From contig NZ_CP039456.1 in the NCBI RefSeq assembly GCF_006974145.1, positions 3,472,499 through 3,536,498 of the forward strand: DNA of 64,000 nt, given 5' to 3'. Shown here one piece after another: positions 17,838-25,770 of the stretch. The notes below the pieces were generated by a model. That model worked only from the letters and a program-made list of their open reading frames with translations. It had not been told where the DNA came from and did no database searches. This DNA comes from Changchengzhania lutea (GTDB lineage: Bacteria > Bacteroidota > Bacteroidia > Flavobacteriales > Flavobacteriaceae). Made by a program: the position numbers and the translations under genes. Each line of letters starts with the position of its first letter. The stretch's first letter is position 1.

Positions 17838-19310
17838 TTATTTAGTTCGTTTCTTTAACGACAATGGTTTCAATGGTTTACGCGTATAACCAAACAATCT
17901 ATAATCTTTAATTAGATCAGCAGTGCCTTCAGGAACCATGTCTTCCCATCCGCGTTCTCCATCTTCGATTTGCTGTAAAATTTCTCTTGAAAATATACTC
18001 ATGATGCTTTCATCATAATCTGTGATATCCACAACTTTTCCATTGTATTTAAAGAATTTATATAATTCCTTCATACGTGGATACACTTTTAAATTCTCGC
18101 TGTTAATTAATTCACCCGTCTTAGGATCAAGCATAGGATAGAGATAAACTTTTAAATCTTTAAAGAATAATTTACCGAATGCTTCAAGGATGCCACCACT
18201 TAAATGACGGTAATACTTTTCATCAAAAATATCAACTAAGTTGTTGACGCCCATAGCAAGGCCTAAACGTGCTTTGGTATAGTTTGAGAAATATTCTACC
18301 ACCTTATAATATTCTTGAAAATTAGATATCATAACCGATTGCCCTAATGAGCATAATAAATCGGCTCTATCCATGAAATCTTGTTCGTCAATTTCGCCTT
18401 CCGCACGTAGATTAGACAGCGTGATTTCAAAAACAACCACCGTTTTTTCTTTATCAACCTTCTTTTCTTTAATAAACATGTCATACGATTTCTCATACAT
18501 AGCCATGTTTACCTTAGTAACAGGTCTGAAACTACCTCTTAGCGCAAGAATATTTTTCTTGTAAAACTCTTTTGCAGGCAATACGTTCTTTCCATCAGGG
18601 CCAAACATCACCGCATCGGTCATACCATTTTTAACCAACTGTAAACTCATGAGGCGATTATCTACATTTTTAAAAACGGGTCCTGAGAAATTAATGGTAT
18701 CGATCTCTAGTTGATCCTTGTGCAGATGATCGTATAAGTAACGCAATAATTTCTTGGGCTCGTTATATTTATAGAAAGCACCATAAATTAGATTAGTGCC
18801 TAATATGCCCAAAGTTTCTTGTTGCAAGCGAGCATCCGTTTCTTTAAAACGTAAATGCAATATAATTTCATTATATTCTTTGCCTGCTTCAATTTGATAT
18901 TTAATTCCTACCCATCCATGACCTTTGAATTGTTTTGCAAAATCAATGGTAGCAACAGTATTGGCGTAGGTGAAGAAAATTTTATTAGGGTTTTCGTCTC
19001 TGGTTAAACGTGTTTCTATCAAGCCCATTTCATGAGATAGCATCTTACGCAAGCGCGCTTCGGTTACATAACGTCTGTCATCCTCAATACCATAAATAGC
19101 ATCACTAAAATCCTTATCATAAGCAGACATGGCCTTGGCAATGGTTCCAGAAGCACCACCGGCTCTAAAAAAATTCCTCGCAGTTTCCTGACCTGCACCA
19201 ATTTCGGCAAATGTTCCGTAGATGTTTTCATTCAAGTTTATACGAAGCGCTTTTGATTTTGATGACGGGACATCGTCAAATTCCTTATCGCCTTTTATGG
19301 TAATTTCCAT
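17838..19310 (-). CDS. Conserved hypothetical protein, 490 residues, function unknown
   Basis: A soluble, charged protein without signal peptide or membrane helix. Recognisable stretches are the N-terminal LRINLNENIYGTFAEIGAGQETARNFFRAGG, here split into NENIYGTFAEIGAGQETARN and FFRAGGASGTIAKAMSAYDK, and later GWVGIKYQIEAG and DAVMFGPDGKNVLP. I believe close relatives occur across Bacteroidetes and elsewhere. Names such as nucleotide adenylyltransferase that pipelines may attach are not supported by any motif I can see. It has its own promoter (19339-19367) 29 bp from the ATG and its own terminator, so it is monocistronic. No function is proposed. Confidence 0.75.
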   Translation of the reverse strand: MEITIKGDKEFDDVPSSKSKALRINLNENIYGTFAEIGAGQETARNFFRAGGASGTIAKAMSAYDKDFSDAIYGIEDDRRYVTEARLRKMLSHEMGLIETRLTRDENPNKIFFTYANTVATIDFAKQFKGHGWVGIKYQIEAGKEYNEIILHLRFKETDARLQQETLGILGTNLIYGAFYKYNEPKKLLRYLYDHLHKDQLEIDTINFSGPVFKNVDNRLMSLQLVKNGMTDAVMFGPDGKNVLPAKEFYKKNILALRGSFRPVTKVNMAMYEKSYDMFIKEKKVDKEKTVVVFEITLSNLRAEGEIDEQDFMDRADLLCSLGQSVMISNFQEYYKVVEYFSNYTKARLGLAMGVNNLVDIFDEKYYRHLSGGILEAFGKLFFKDLKVYLYPMLDPKTGELINSENLKVYPRMKELYKFFKYNGKVVDITDYDESIMSIFSREILQQIEDGERGWEDMVPEGTADLIKDYRLFGYTRKPLKPLSLKKRTK

Positions 19311-19338
19311 ATCATTTATAGGTTATAACTGTTGCAGA

Positions 19339-19367
19339 CAAAGGTATTAAATAAGTAAGGCAAACAA
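19339..19367 (-). promoter_or_regulatory. Bacteroidetes-type promoter for the 490-residue protein
   Basis: On the minus strand TTG (19365-19367), an 18-bp spacer and TACCTTTG (19339-19346) match the consensus 29 bp upstream of the ATG at 19310. Confidence 0.55.
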
Positions 19368-19378
19368 AAAAATAACCC

Positions 19379-19386
19379 TATTTTTG
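19379..19386 (+). promoter_or_regulatory. -7 box for the MBL-fold hydrolase
   Basis: TATTTTTG matches TAnnTTTG. It places transcription start about 10 nt before the TTG start codon at 19403. No clear -33 element was seen. Confidence 0.45.
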
Positions 19387-19402
19387 TATAAATTTTAATT
19401 TC

Positions 19403-20164
19403 TTGAAAGTTACATTTCTTGGTACCGGCACATCCCAAGGCATTCCAGTTATAGGAAGTACCCATCCTGTATGCTTAAGTAAAAATCCAAAAGATAAAAG
19501 ATTACGGGTTTCGGTTTTGGTCGAGTGGGATGATTGTACCTATGTTATTGATTGCGGTCCAGATTTTCGATATCAAATGCTTCGGGCGCAATGCACGAAG
19601 ATAGATGGCATTCTTTTTACGCACGAGCATTCAGATCACGTTTTGGGTATAGATGATATTAGACCTTTTTATTTTAGACAAGGCGATATTAATTTGTATG
19701 CGCACAAACGGGTGTTTTCAGAAATAAGAAAACGTTTTGATTATATTTTTAAAACTGAAAATAAATACCCAGGTGCTCCAACGGTGGTTGAAAACCTTAT
19801 TGAAAATAAAATGTTTCAGCTTAAAAATCTTTCAGTAATCCCGATAACAGGAATGCATTATAATTTACAGGTATTTGGATTTAGGTTTGAGAACTTCGCC
19901 TATTTGACAGATATGAAAACTATAGAAGATGATGAAATTGAGAAGCTGAAGCATGTGGACGTTTTAGTGGTGAATGCTTTAAGAATAGAACCCCATGTTT
20001 CACATTTCAATTTAGAAGAAGCCTTAGAATTCATTAAAAAAGTAAATCCGAAGCAAGCTTATTTAACTCATATTAGCCACCTGCTTGGATTTCATGACGA
20101 GGTTGAAAAAGACTTACCAGATCATGTTTTTCTAGCTTATGACGGACTAAAATTAAACCTATAA
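19403..20164 (+). CDS. MBL-fold metallo-hydrolase (PhnP-like), TTG start
   Basis: A 253-residue metallo-beta-lactamase-fold hydrolase. The metal motif HEHSDHVLGIDD (about 74-85) and the earlier GTGTSQGIPVIG and VIDCGPDFRYQM segments resemble the PhnP/RNase Z-like branch, which cleaves cyclic phosphodiesters or RNA. A later histidine pair is in YLTHISHLLGFHDE. Translation starts at TTG: no in-frame ATG precedes the conserved MKVTFLGTGTS opening, and the next ATG lies well inside the fold. The small gene at 20175 follows after 10 bp. The substrate is unknown. Confidence 0.82.
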   Translation: MKVTFLGTGTSQGIPVIGSTHPVCLSKNPKDKRLRVSVLVEWDDCTYVIDCGPDFRYQMLRAQCTKIDGILFTHEHSDHVLGIDDIRPFYFRQGDINLYAHKRVFSEIRKRFDYIFKTENKYPGAPTVVENLIENKMFQLKNLSVIPITGMHYNLQVFGFRFENFAYLTDMKTIEDDEIEKLKHVDVLVVNALRIEPHVSHFNLEEALEFIKKVNPKQAYLTHISHLLGFHDEVEKDLPDHVFLAYDGLKLNL

Positions 20165-20174
20165 AATTTTAAAA

Positions 20175-20675
20175 ATGAAACAACGAATTTTTATGTATTT
20201 ATTTATTTTTGCCACATTGTTGATCTTATTTCAATATGCAAATGCAAAACGGGTTTTTGAAGACATGGACAACAAATTAGTAGGGCGCACCGAGCAGTTA
20301 AGGAAGTATAAAGATTCTGTAGCAGTTTTATATAACGAGAATTTAGAGCTATCACATTTTAATTTTGAACGAAACGAAGATGCTATTGGTTATTTTGAAT
20401 CTGATGGCTATGATGTTTCTGCATTGATTCCTTTTATTAAAGACGAACTCTATCAGTTAAACTTAACTAAAGGCGAGCATCCCATAATTCCGTATGCATC
20501 TAGCGAGGGTAGAAGAATGCTTATTAATACCGTTAAAATGCTTAATCATAAGTGGATTATTGCTGACTTTTCGGATGGCGAATTTTGGGGAGAACTATTT
20601 ATCACCTATCATGTAAGCCCAGAAAAGCAAGTGACCTTTAATCTTGTGGAATCCTTTTTATATCCCTTGCAATAA
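20175..20675 (+). CDS. Membrane-anchored or secreted hypothetical protein
   Basis: A 166-residue protein with an N-terminal hydrophobic helix (residues about 5-22, IFMYLFIFATLLILFQYANA) that is an anchor or uncleaved signal. A short coiled-coil-like stretch (KLVGRTEQLRKYKDSVAVLY) follows, then a compact domain ending DFSDGEFWGELFITYHVS. It lies 10 bp after the MBL hydrolase, so the two are probably one transcript. I have seen similar proteins in Flavobacteria labelled hydrolase, but no catalytic motif is visible. Confidence 0.65.
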   Translation: MKQRIFMYLFIFATLLILFQYANAKRVFEDMDNKLVGRTEQLRKYKDSVAVLYNENLELSHFNFERNEDAIGYFESDGYDVSALIPFIKDELYQLNLTKGEHPIIPYASSEGRRMLINTVKMLNHKWIIADFSDGEFWGELFITYHVSPEKQVTFNLVESFLYPLQ

Positions 20676-21367
20676 GCTTAATTCACTTTATAAGCCATAC
20701 CTAGTTGCTTTTCCTATTTTCACATATTTTCGAAACATCTTTTAAATCATTACTGTCTGATAAAAGAATTAAGACCGCTGTGCTGCTAGAACATCGAATC
20801 TAGACTTGGATTTAACTAATTGATAATCAACATATAATATATTTATCATTTCAGAAAGGATATAATTTTTTATTTTTTGTAAAAATAAGGTGCAAATCCT
20901 AAAAAAAATCTTTTGACCTTGTCCAACTTATGGTTCGGACTGTTTTACCAATTTTAATCGGACATTAATTGCTATAGAATTTATAAATTGAAACTCAAAT
21001 CATCCATGCTACTTGGAGTTCCGACTGGCATCGGATTCAACGATTTTAAGAAATAATGAGCAAAAGGCAAAGTAGAACAGTTCGATTTAGGATTGAAACA
21101 TAAACGTCCTTAAAACCTAAAATCAAGCATGTATTGGCGAATGGTGCGTAGCAATTTCACTATAAATCGTTTTGATTTTTTGGTTCTTTAGTATCAAGGC
21201 AAAAGAACAAAGAAAAGTAATCTTGTGGCTGACATCGAATGTCAACTATCGCTTGGGAGTTATTCCTGTTTTTTTTTAAACATTTTTATAACATTCTATA
21301 AAAGCCTTGTAAATAATGGAAAAATTTTGAGATTTGTTTTTTGAAAAGCGGGAAGCAGGAGTTAAAT
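20676..21367. other. Gene-free stretch with a gene remnant and a probable dispersed repeat
   Basis: About 690 bp without an intact gene. The left end holds a fragment similar to the 3' end of the downstream lipoprotein gene. Around 21170-21220 the sequence resembles an intergenic element I recall from several flavobacterial genomes (core TTCTTTGTTCTTTTGCCTTG on the minus strand). The rest shows no clear structure. Confidence 0.4.
20678..20738 (-). pseudogene. 3'-terminal fragment of a lipoprotein paralogue
   Basis: Read on the minus strand, this encodes KQLGMAYKVN and a stop, nearly the same as the last residues KQLGVAYKMN of the lipoprotein gene at 21368-21736. Similarity fades upstream, after a shared TTCGAAA block near 20737. 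It looks like the remnant of a duplicated copy. Confidence 0.6.
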
Positions 21368-21736
21368 CTAATTCATCTTATAAGCCACACCAAGTTGCTT
21401 TTTAGTTTCCCCAACATAGGAGTATTCGAAAGTATATGAGGAATCTGTTGTAACCAATATCTTTAAATGAACATCTTTTTGTTCTGCCATGTTTTTCGGA
21501 TGGATGGTTTTAAAAATAACCTCACAATCATTTATCCAGCGCAAACTTGAGGAATCTATCTTGCCATCATATTTTTCAACTTGTAAGCTGGCTGTTCTTT
21601 CAAAACGAGAGCGGTAGATCTCATTGTCAATTTTGACTTCGCTATAGAATTTGCCTGTTTTATAATCTTTACAATTTCGAGGTGATTCGTAACAACTAGT
21701 CGCAAAAAACAATAAAATCAAAATTAGAATCCTCAT
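21368..21736 (-). CDS. Small lipoprotein with conserved NCKDYKTG...WINDCE motif
   Basis: 122 residues from the ATG at 21736; an upstream ATG at 21754 would add six residues before an already good signal. MRILILILLFFATSC is a lipoprotein signal with the acylated cysteine at position 15. The mature part carries NCKDYKTGKF, SSLRWINDCEVIFK and HPKNMAEQKDVHLKIL. Relatives in Flavobacteria are often mislabelled DNA topoisomerase IV; nothing here supports that. The fold is likely a small beta-rich periplasmic domain. A decayed copy of its 3' end lies 690 bp away. It follows the XRE gene on the same strand with a 37-bp gap. Confidence 0.7.
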   Translation of the reverse strand: MRILILILLFFATSCYESPRNCKDYKTGKFYSEVKIDNEIYRSRFERTASLQVEKYDGKIDSSSLRWINDCEVIFKTIHPKNMAEQKDVHLKILVTTDSSYTFEYSYVGETKKQLGVAYKMN

Positions 21737-21773
21737 GAATATATTTTGAGGCAAATTTAATTAAAGTAAAGCA

Positions 21774-22142
21774 CTAATCCATATAGTTTTTGAAAGTACC
21801 ATCAGAATAAAAAATAACAATCCGTTCTATGGTTTTAGATTCAGCATGTTTCGTTATGTTTAATTTCTCCGAAACTTTTGATTCACTAGATGGAATATTG
21901 TCATCAGATTGAACTTCATTTGGGAATTGTCCTTTACCATTAATAAGCCAATACAATTCAACTTCTGGAAAGGATGAGAGAATTTTTAAAATAAAATCAA
22001 GACTGGGTTTGTTTCTGCCAGAAAGAATATGCGAGATACTAGAACGCTGCACTCCAATTTTTTCAGAAAAGGATGCAGCAGATTCACCATAATAATCCAT
22101 GACTTTTTGAAGCCTTTTAGAGAAATCCGCGTTGTTTATCAT
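21774..22142 (-). CDS. XRE-family helix-turn-helix regulator
   Basis: A 122-residue protein. The N-terminal helix-turn-helix (residues about 8-65) reads SFSEKIGVQRSSISHILSGR then NKPSLDFILKILSSFPEVEL, a classic XRE fold. A short variable linker and the C-terminal segment IERIVIFYSDGTFKNYMD follow. It is divergent from the M14 peptidase across a 291-bp region. That region holds three copies of the palindrome TTACA-NN-TGTAA (one imperfect), one of them 29 bp upstream of this gene. Autoregulation and repression of the peptidase are therefore likely, by inference. Confidence 0.85.
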   Translation of the reverse strand: MINNADFSKRLQKVMDYYGESAASFSEKIGVQRSSISHILSGRNKPSLDFILKILSSFPEVELYWLINGKGQFPNEVQSDDNIPSSESKVSEKLNITKHAESKTIERIVIFYSDGTFKNYMD

Positions 22143-22170
22143 TGTAAACTAATATTATCTGTTTTACATG

Positions 22171-22182
22171 TTACAAATGTAA
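22171..22182. promoter_or_regulatory. Palindromic operator/promoter site upstream of the XRE gene
   Basis: TTACAAATGTAA is a palindrome apart from its centre (TTACA-AA-TGTAA). Read on the minus strand it contains TACATTTG, a TAnnTTTG -7 box, so a bound repressor would cover the promoter. Confidence 0.55.
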
Positions 22183-22383
22183 TAATTCCTAGTTTTATAT
22201 TGGTATTAATTTAAAAATATGTTCTTATTAATTAAATATTCAGTTTATGTAATCATATTTAATCATTTGGAATACAGTAATATAATGAATTATCAATATT
22301 TAAGAATAAATTTTATGGCAATATTCTTCAAAAGCGGATCCATTATGTATACGTATGTAAACAATTATGCTTATAAATCATGG

Positions 22384-22419
22384 TTACATTTGTAATTTAC
22401 TAAATGTTTACATTTGTAT
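22384..22419. promoter_or_regulatory. Two operator-like palindromes upstream of the M14 peptidase
   Basis: TTACATTTGTAA (22384-22395) and TTACATTTGTAT (22408-22419) are spaced 24 bp start to start. Each contains TACATTTG, a TAnnTTTG -7 box; the second is 15 bp before the ATG. The same palindrome occurs at the XRE promoter. Confidence 0.55.
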
Positions 22420-22433
22420 TTCAATAAAATTCA

Positions 22434-23570
22434 ATGACGGCTGAAGATTACAAATTACTATTCGAAAAATTTAAAGAATCGACTTTACACGGGCGCTATA
22501 TAACCTATAGTCATATTAAAACATTGCTCGATAATTTTTCTGAATTAATAAATGTTTCAATTGTTGGACAATCTATATTAAAGAATCCAACACATACGAT
22601 TCAAATTGGTTCCGGAAAAAAAAGAATATTAATGTGGTCTCAAATGCATGGGAATGAATCGACCACTACTAAGGCTGTATTCGATTTATTGAATACTTTG
22701 TTAAGTAATGACTCTTCAGCTAAAAAAATTATAGAAACCTGTACCATATGTATCATCCCTATATTAAACCCAGATGGTGCTCAAGCCTATACTAGAGTTA
22801 ATGCCAATAAGGTTGATTTAAATAGAGACGCTCAGGATCAGTCACAACCGGAAAGTCGTGTATTAATGTCCGTTTTTGAAGCATTTAAGCCTCATTTTTG
22901 TTATAATCTTCATGGACAGCGAACCATTTTTAGCGCCGGACATGCAAATAGGCCTGCTACGGTTTCGTTTCTGGCACCGGCTCAAGACAAAGCATGCAGT
23001 CTAACCACTAATAGAAAGATTGCTATGGAAATCATATCGGTCATGAACGACACTTTGCAAGTAATCATACCAGATCAAGTTGGTGTATACGATGATAGCT
23101 TTAATTTAAATTGTGTTGGAGATACTTTTCAAAGTTTTAATGTACCGACTATTTTGTTTGAAGCTGGGCATTATAATAATGATTACAATAGGGAAGTGAC
23201 TCGTGCATATATATACATAGCATTATTGGCATCTTTAAATTATATTTCTAAAAACACGATCAGTGGCTCTCGTTTTAAGTCCTATTTTAATATTCCTGAA
23301 AATCAAAAACTTTTTTACGATGTTATACTAAGACATGTTAAAATGGAAAGTATCCAAGATATCGGGATTTTATACCAAGAGAAAATTAAGGAAGGTAAGA
23401 TAGAATTTATCCCTAAAGTTGAAAAAATAGGAAATCTGGATGGATATTATGGTCATAGAGAAATCGATGCCAATGAAAGTGAGGTATTGGATAAAAATGG
23501 AAACTGGCTAAAAATAGGCAACGAAAACGTTTGCGTAATATTAAATAATGAAAAAACCTCATTATTATAG
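22434..23570 (+). CDS. Cytoplasmic M14-family zinc carboxypeptidase
   Basis: A 378-residue protein without a signal peptide. The metal ligands are in QMHGNEST (HxxE, about 74-81) and the downstream histidine of YNLHGQR. NPDGAQAYTRVNANKVDLNR carries the conserved NPDG and arginine/asparagine substrate-binding residues. FEAGHYNND supplies the candidate catalytic glutamate. The C-terminal 100 residues form an extra domain. M14 enzymes remove C-terminal residues or deacylate amino-acid conjugates. A cytoplasmic form under a dedicated XRE repressor suggests a specific peptide or amino-acid-conjugate substrate, which the sequence does not reveal. The Lrp/AsnC gene follows after 76 bp. Confidence 0.82.
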   Translation: MTAEDYKLLFEKFKESTLHGRYITYSHIKTLLDNFSELINVSIVGQSILKNPTHTIQIGSGKKRILMWSQMHGNESTTTKAVFDLLNTLLSNDSSAKKIIETCTICIIPILNPDGAQAYTRVNANKVDLNRDAQDQSQPESRVLMSVFEAFKPHFCYNLHGQRTIFSAGHANRPATVSFLAPAQDKACSLTTNRKIAMEIISVMNDTLQVIIPDQVGVYDDSFNLNCVGDTFQSFNVPTILFEAGHYNNDYNREVTRAYIYIALLASLNYISKNTISGSRFKSYFNIPENQKLFYDVILRHVKMESIQDIGILYQEKIKEGKIEFIPKVEKIGNLDGYYGHREIDANESEVLDKNGNWLKIGNENVCVILNNEKTSLL

Positions 23571-23583
23571 CAATAAATCTCAT

Positions 23584-23622
23584 TAAAAATGTATTATTAT
23601 TAGTAAAAATGTATTAATTTTG
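23584..23622 (+). promoter_or_regulatory. Direct repeats and -7 box upstream of the Lrp gene
   Basis: TAAAAATGTATTA occurs at 23584-23596 and again at 23604-23616, 20 bp apart. TAATTTTG (23615-23622) matches the -7 motif. Two helically phased copies next to the promoter fit autoregulation by an Lrp-type protein. Confidence 0.45.
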
Positions 23623-23646
23623 ATTTTTATTTAAGAATAGTTAATT

Positions 23647-24126
23647 ATGGGAAAAATCAAATTAGACGAAATCGATCATCAAATTCTTGATATGTTAATA
23701 GATAACACAAGGATTCCATTCACGGACATTGCTAAAAAGCTTTTAATTTCGGCAGGAACGGTTCATGTTCGTGTCAAAAAAATGGAGGAGGCCGGTATAA
23801 TAAGAGGGTCTTCTTTAACTTTAGATTATAAAAAATTAGGGTACTCGTTTATTGCTTACGTGGGTGTATATCTCAACAATACATCGCAAACTAAATTTGT
23901 ACTAGCGCGCATAAACGAAATTCCATATGCCACGGTGGCACATATAACCACAGGCAAGTTTAATATTTTTTGCAAGATCCGTGCGAGAAGTACAGAACAT
24001 GCTAAAGAAATTATATTTATGTTAGATGCTATTGAAGGTGTTTATAGAACAGAGACGATGATTTCGCTTGAAGAAAGCATAAATGATAAAAAACGATTGA
24101 TGCACTCTATATTTAATGAGATGTAA
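23647..24126 (+). CDS. Lrp/AsnC-family transcriptional regulator
   Basis: A 159-residue protein of standard length. Residues about 8-60 are the helix-turn-helix (DHQILDMLIDNTRIPFTDIA, then LLISAGTVHVRVKKMEEAGI). Residues about 75-150 are the RAM/ACT-like effector domain (AYVGVYLNNTSQTKFV, TGKFNIFCKIRARS). Such regulators form octamers and respond to amino acids. Placed downstream of a peptidase, it could sense its product. It has its own candidate promoter and a strong terminator. Confidence 0.92.
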   Translation: MGKIKLDEIDHQILDMLIDNTRIPFTDIAKKLLISAGTVHVRVKKMEEAGIIRGSSLTLDYKKLGYSFIAYVGVYLNNTSQTKFVLARINEIPYATVAHITTGKFNIFCKIRARSTEHAKEIIFMLDAIEGVYRTETMISLEESINDKKRLMHSIFNEM

Positions 24127-24143
24127 TTAGACGTTCATAGAAT

Positions 24144-24172
24144 AAAAAAGCCCTTCATCGAAGGGCTTTTTT
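24144..24172 (+). terminator. Strong hairpin terminator after the Lrp gene
   Basis: AAAAAAGCCCTTC pairs with GAAGGGCTTTTTT around a 3-nt loop (24157-24159). Confidence 0.9.
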
Positions 24173-24314
24173 ATATTTTAAAATCATAATTACACATGGC
24201 AGTATTTATATGTCAATTCAAAGATTAATTTTGATTGTTAATATCTGATAAGGGATATTTACGACTTGAATTTTAAGAATATGAAAAATTTGCTTATCTC
24301 AGTAATAATATAAT

Positions 24315-25766
24315 ATGGTATTTAATTCTATTGAATTTTTTATATTTCTCGTTACAGTGTTCCTACTGTATTGGTTTGTTTTTAAAAAAAGTATTAAGGG
24401 GCAAAATATTCTTATTCTTATTGCCAGCTATATGTTTTATGGTTGGTGGGACTGGAGATTTCTATCCTTAATTTTCCTTAGCACAACCGTTGATTATTTT
24501 ATAGGGCTCAAGATTGATGCAAATGATAAAAAATCCATAAGAAAATCATGGTTATGGATTAGTGTTATCTTTAATGTAGGTCTATTGGGCTTTTTTAAAT
24601 ATTACAACTTCTTTGTTGATTCCTGGATTGATATGTTTTCGGCATTCGGATACACCATCCAAAGCACATGGACACTTAAAGTGATACTTCCCGTGGGGAT
24701 TTCGTTCTACACATTTCAAACCATGTCCTATTCGTTTGATATCTATTATAAAAAATTAAAACCTACTAAAGATTATTTGTCATTCGCAGCGTTTGTTAGC
24801 TTTTTTCCTCAGTTGGTGGCGGGTCCTATTGAACGTGCTTCAAATTTGTTAGCTCAGATTCTTAATAAGCGTACGTTTAGTTATAACCAAACTACAAGTG
24901 GTTTAAAGTTAATTTTATGGGGATTATTCAAAAAGATGGTCATTGCCGATTCATTGGCTCCGATAGTTGATGATATTTTTGCGAACTATTCGTCTTATCC
25001 GGCGTCAACGCTTATTTTAGGCGTTACCTTGTTTAGTTTTCAAGTGTACGGTGATTTTAGTGGGTATTCCGATATAGCTATTGGTACAGCAAAACTGTTT
25101 GGCATAGAACTCATGTCTAACTTTAAATTTCCGAATTTCTCTAGAAATGTGGCTGAATATTGGCAACGTTGGCATGTATCCTTATCAACATGGTTTAGGC
25201 ATTATATATACATTCCGCTTGGTGGCTCTAGGGTGAGCAAGCTTAAATCTGTAAGGAATATTATCATCATATTTTTAGTTAGTGGTTTTTGGCATGGTGC
25301 CAATTGGACTTTTATTTTTTGGGGTGCTTTTCATGCCTTGGTGTTTATTCCTGTTTTTTTGATGGGAAGAAATACAATATATAAAAATACTGTTGTTGCT
25401 GAAAATTCTGTATTTCCAACTTTTACTGAAATTGGACAAGTACTCTTAACGTTTGCAATCGTTACCTTTTCACGAATCTTTTTTAGATCGGAATCTATAA
25501 CGGATGCATTTAATTTTATCAGCAGGATAGGTTCTGATTTTAGTTATCAAGCCTATATGCACCCTATGGGTTACAGAATGATTGATTATTATATTCTAAT
25601 AGCAGTGTTTGTAGTTTATGAATATCTTATCAGAAAAGATGAACGATCGCCATTTAAATTCAAATCTAAAGCCGTAAGATTTTTTGTTTATTCGATAGTT
25701 ATATTGTCCATGCTACTGTTTTTTGATGATAATGTGGATAGATCTTTTATTTATTTCCAATTTTAA
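24315..25766 (+). CDS. MBOAT-family O-acyltransferase (AlgI/DltB-like)
   Basis: A 483-residue polytopic membrane protein (about 10-12 helices). The MBOAT signature is clear: FFPQLVAGPIERASNLL, YWQRWHVSLSTWFRHYIYIP and SGFWHGANWTFIFWGAFHAL, which holds the putative catalytic histidine. Such proteins move acetyl groups across the membrane for O-acetylation of polysaccharides. The SGNH-like gene starts five bases after its stop, the classic membrane-acyltransferase plus extracellular-esterase pair (compare AlgI with AlgJ/AlgX, PatA with PatB). It opens the plus-strand glycan-decoration run. Confidence 0.9.
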   Translation: MVFNSIEFFIFLVTVFLLYWFVFKKSIKGQNILILIASYMFYGWWDWRFLSLIFLSTTVDYFIGLKIDANDKKSIRKSWLWISVIFNVGLLGFFKYYNFFVDSWIDMFSAFGYTIQSTWTLKVILPVGISFYTFQTMSYSFDIYYKKLKPTKDYLSFAAFVSFFPQLVAGPIERASNLLAQILNKRTFSYNQTTSGLKLILWGLFKKMVIADSLAPIVDDIFANYSSYPASTLILGVTLFSFQVYGDFSGYSDIAIGTAKLFGIELMSNFKFPNFSRNVAEYWQRWHVSLSTWFRHYIYIPLGGSRVSKLKSVRNIIIIFLVSGFWHGANWTFIFWGAFHALVFIPVFLMGRNTIYKNTVVAENSVFPTFTEIGQVLLTFAIVTFSRIFFRSESITDAFNFISRIGSDFSYQAYMHPMGYRMIDYYILIAVFVVYEYLIRKDERSPFKFKSKAVRFFVYSIVILSMLLFFDDNVDRSFIYFQF

Positions 25767-25770
25767 TAAG

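Noticed and set aside
17838-19310. Naming the 490-residue protein a nucleotide adenylyltransferase
   Set aside because: No nucleotidyltransferase HxGH or ISSTxxR-type motif is present.
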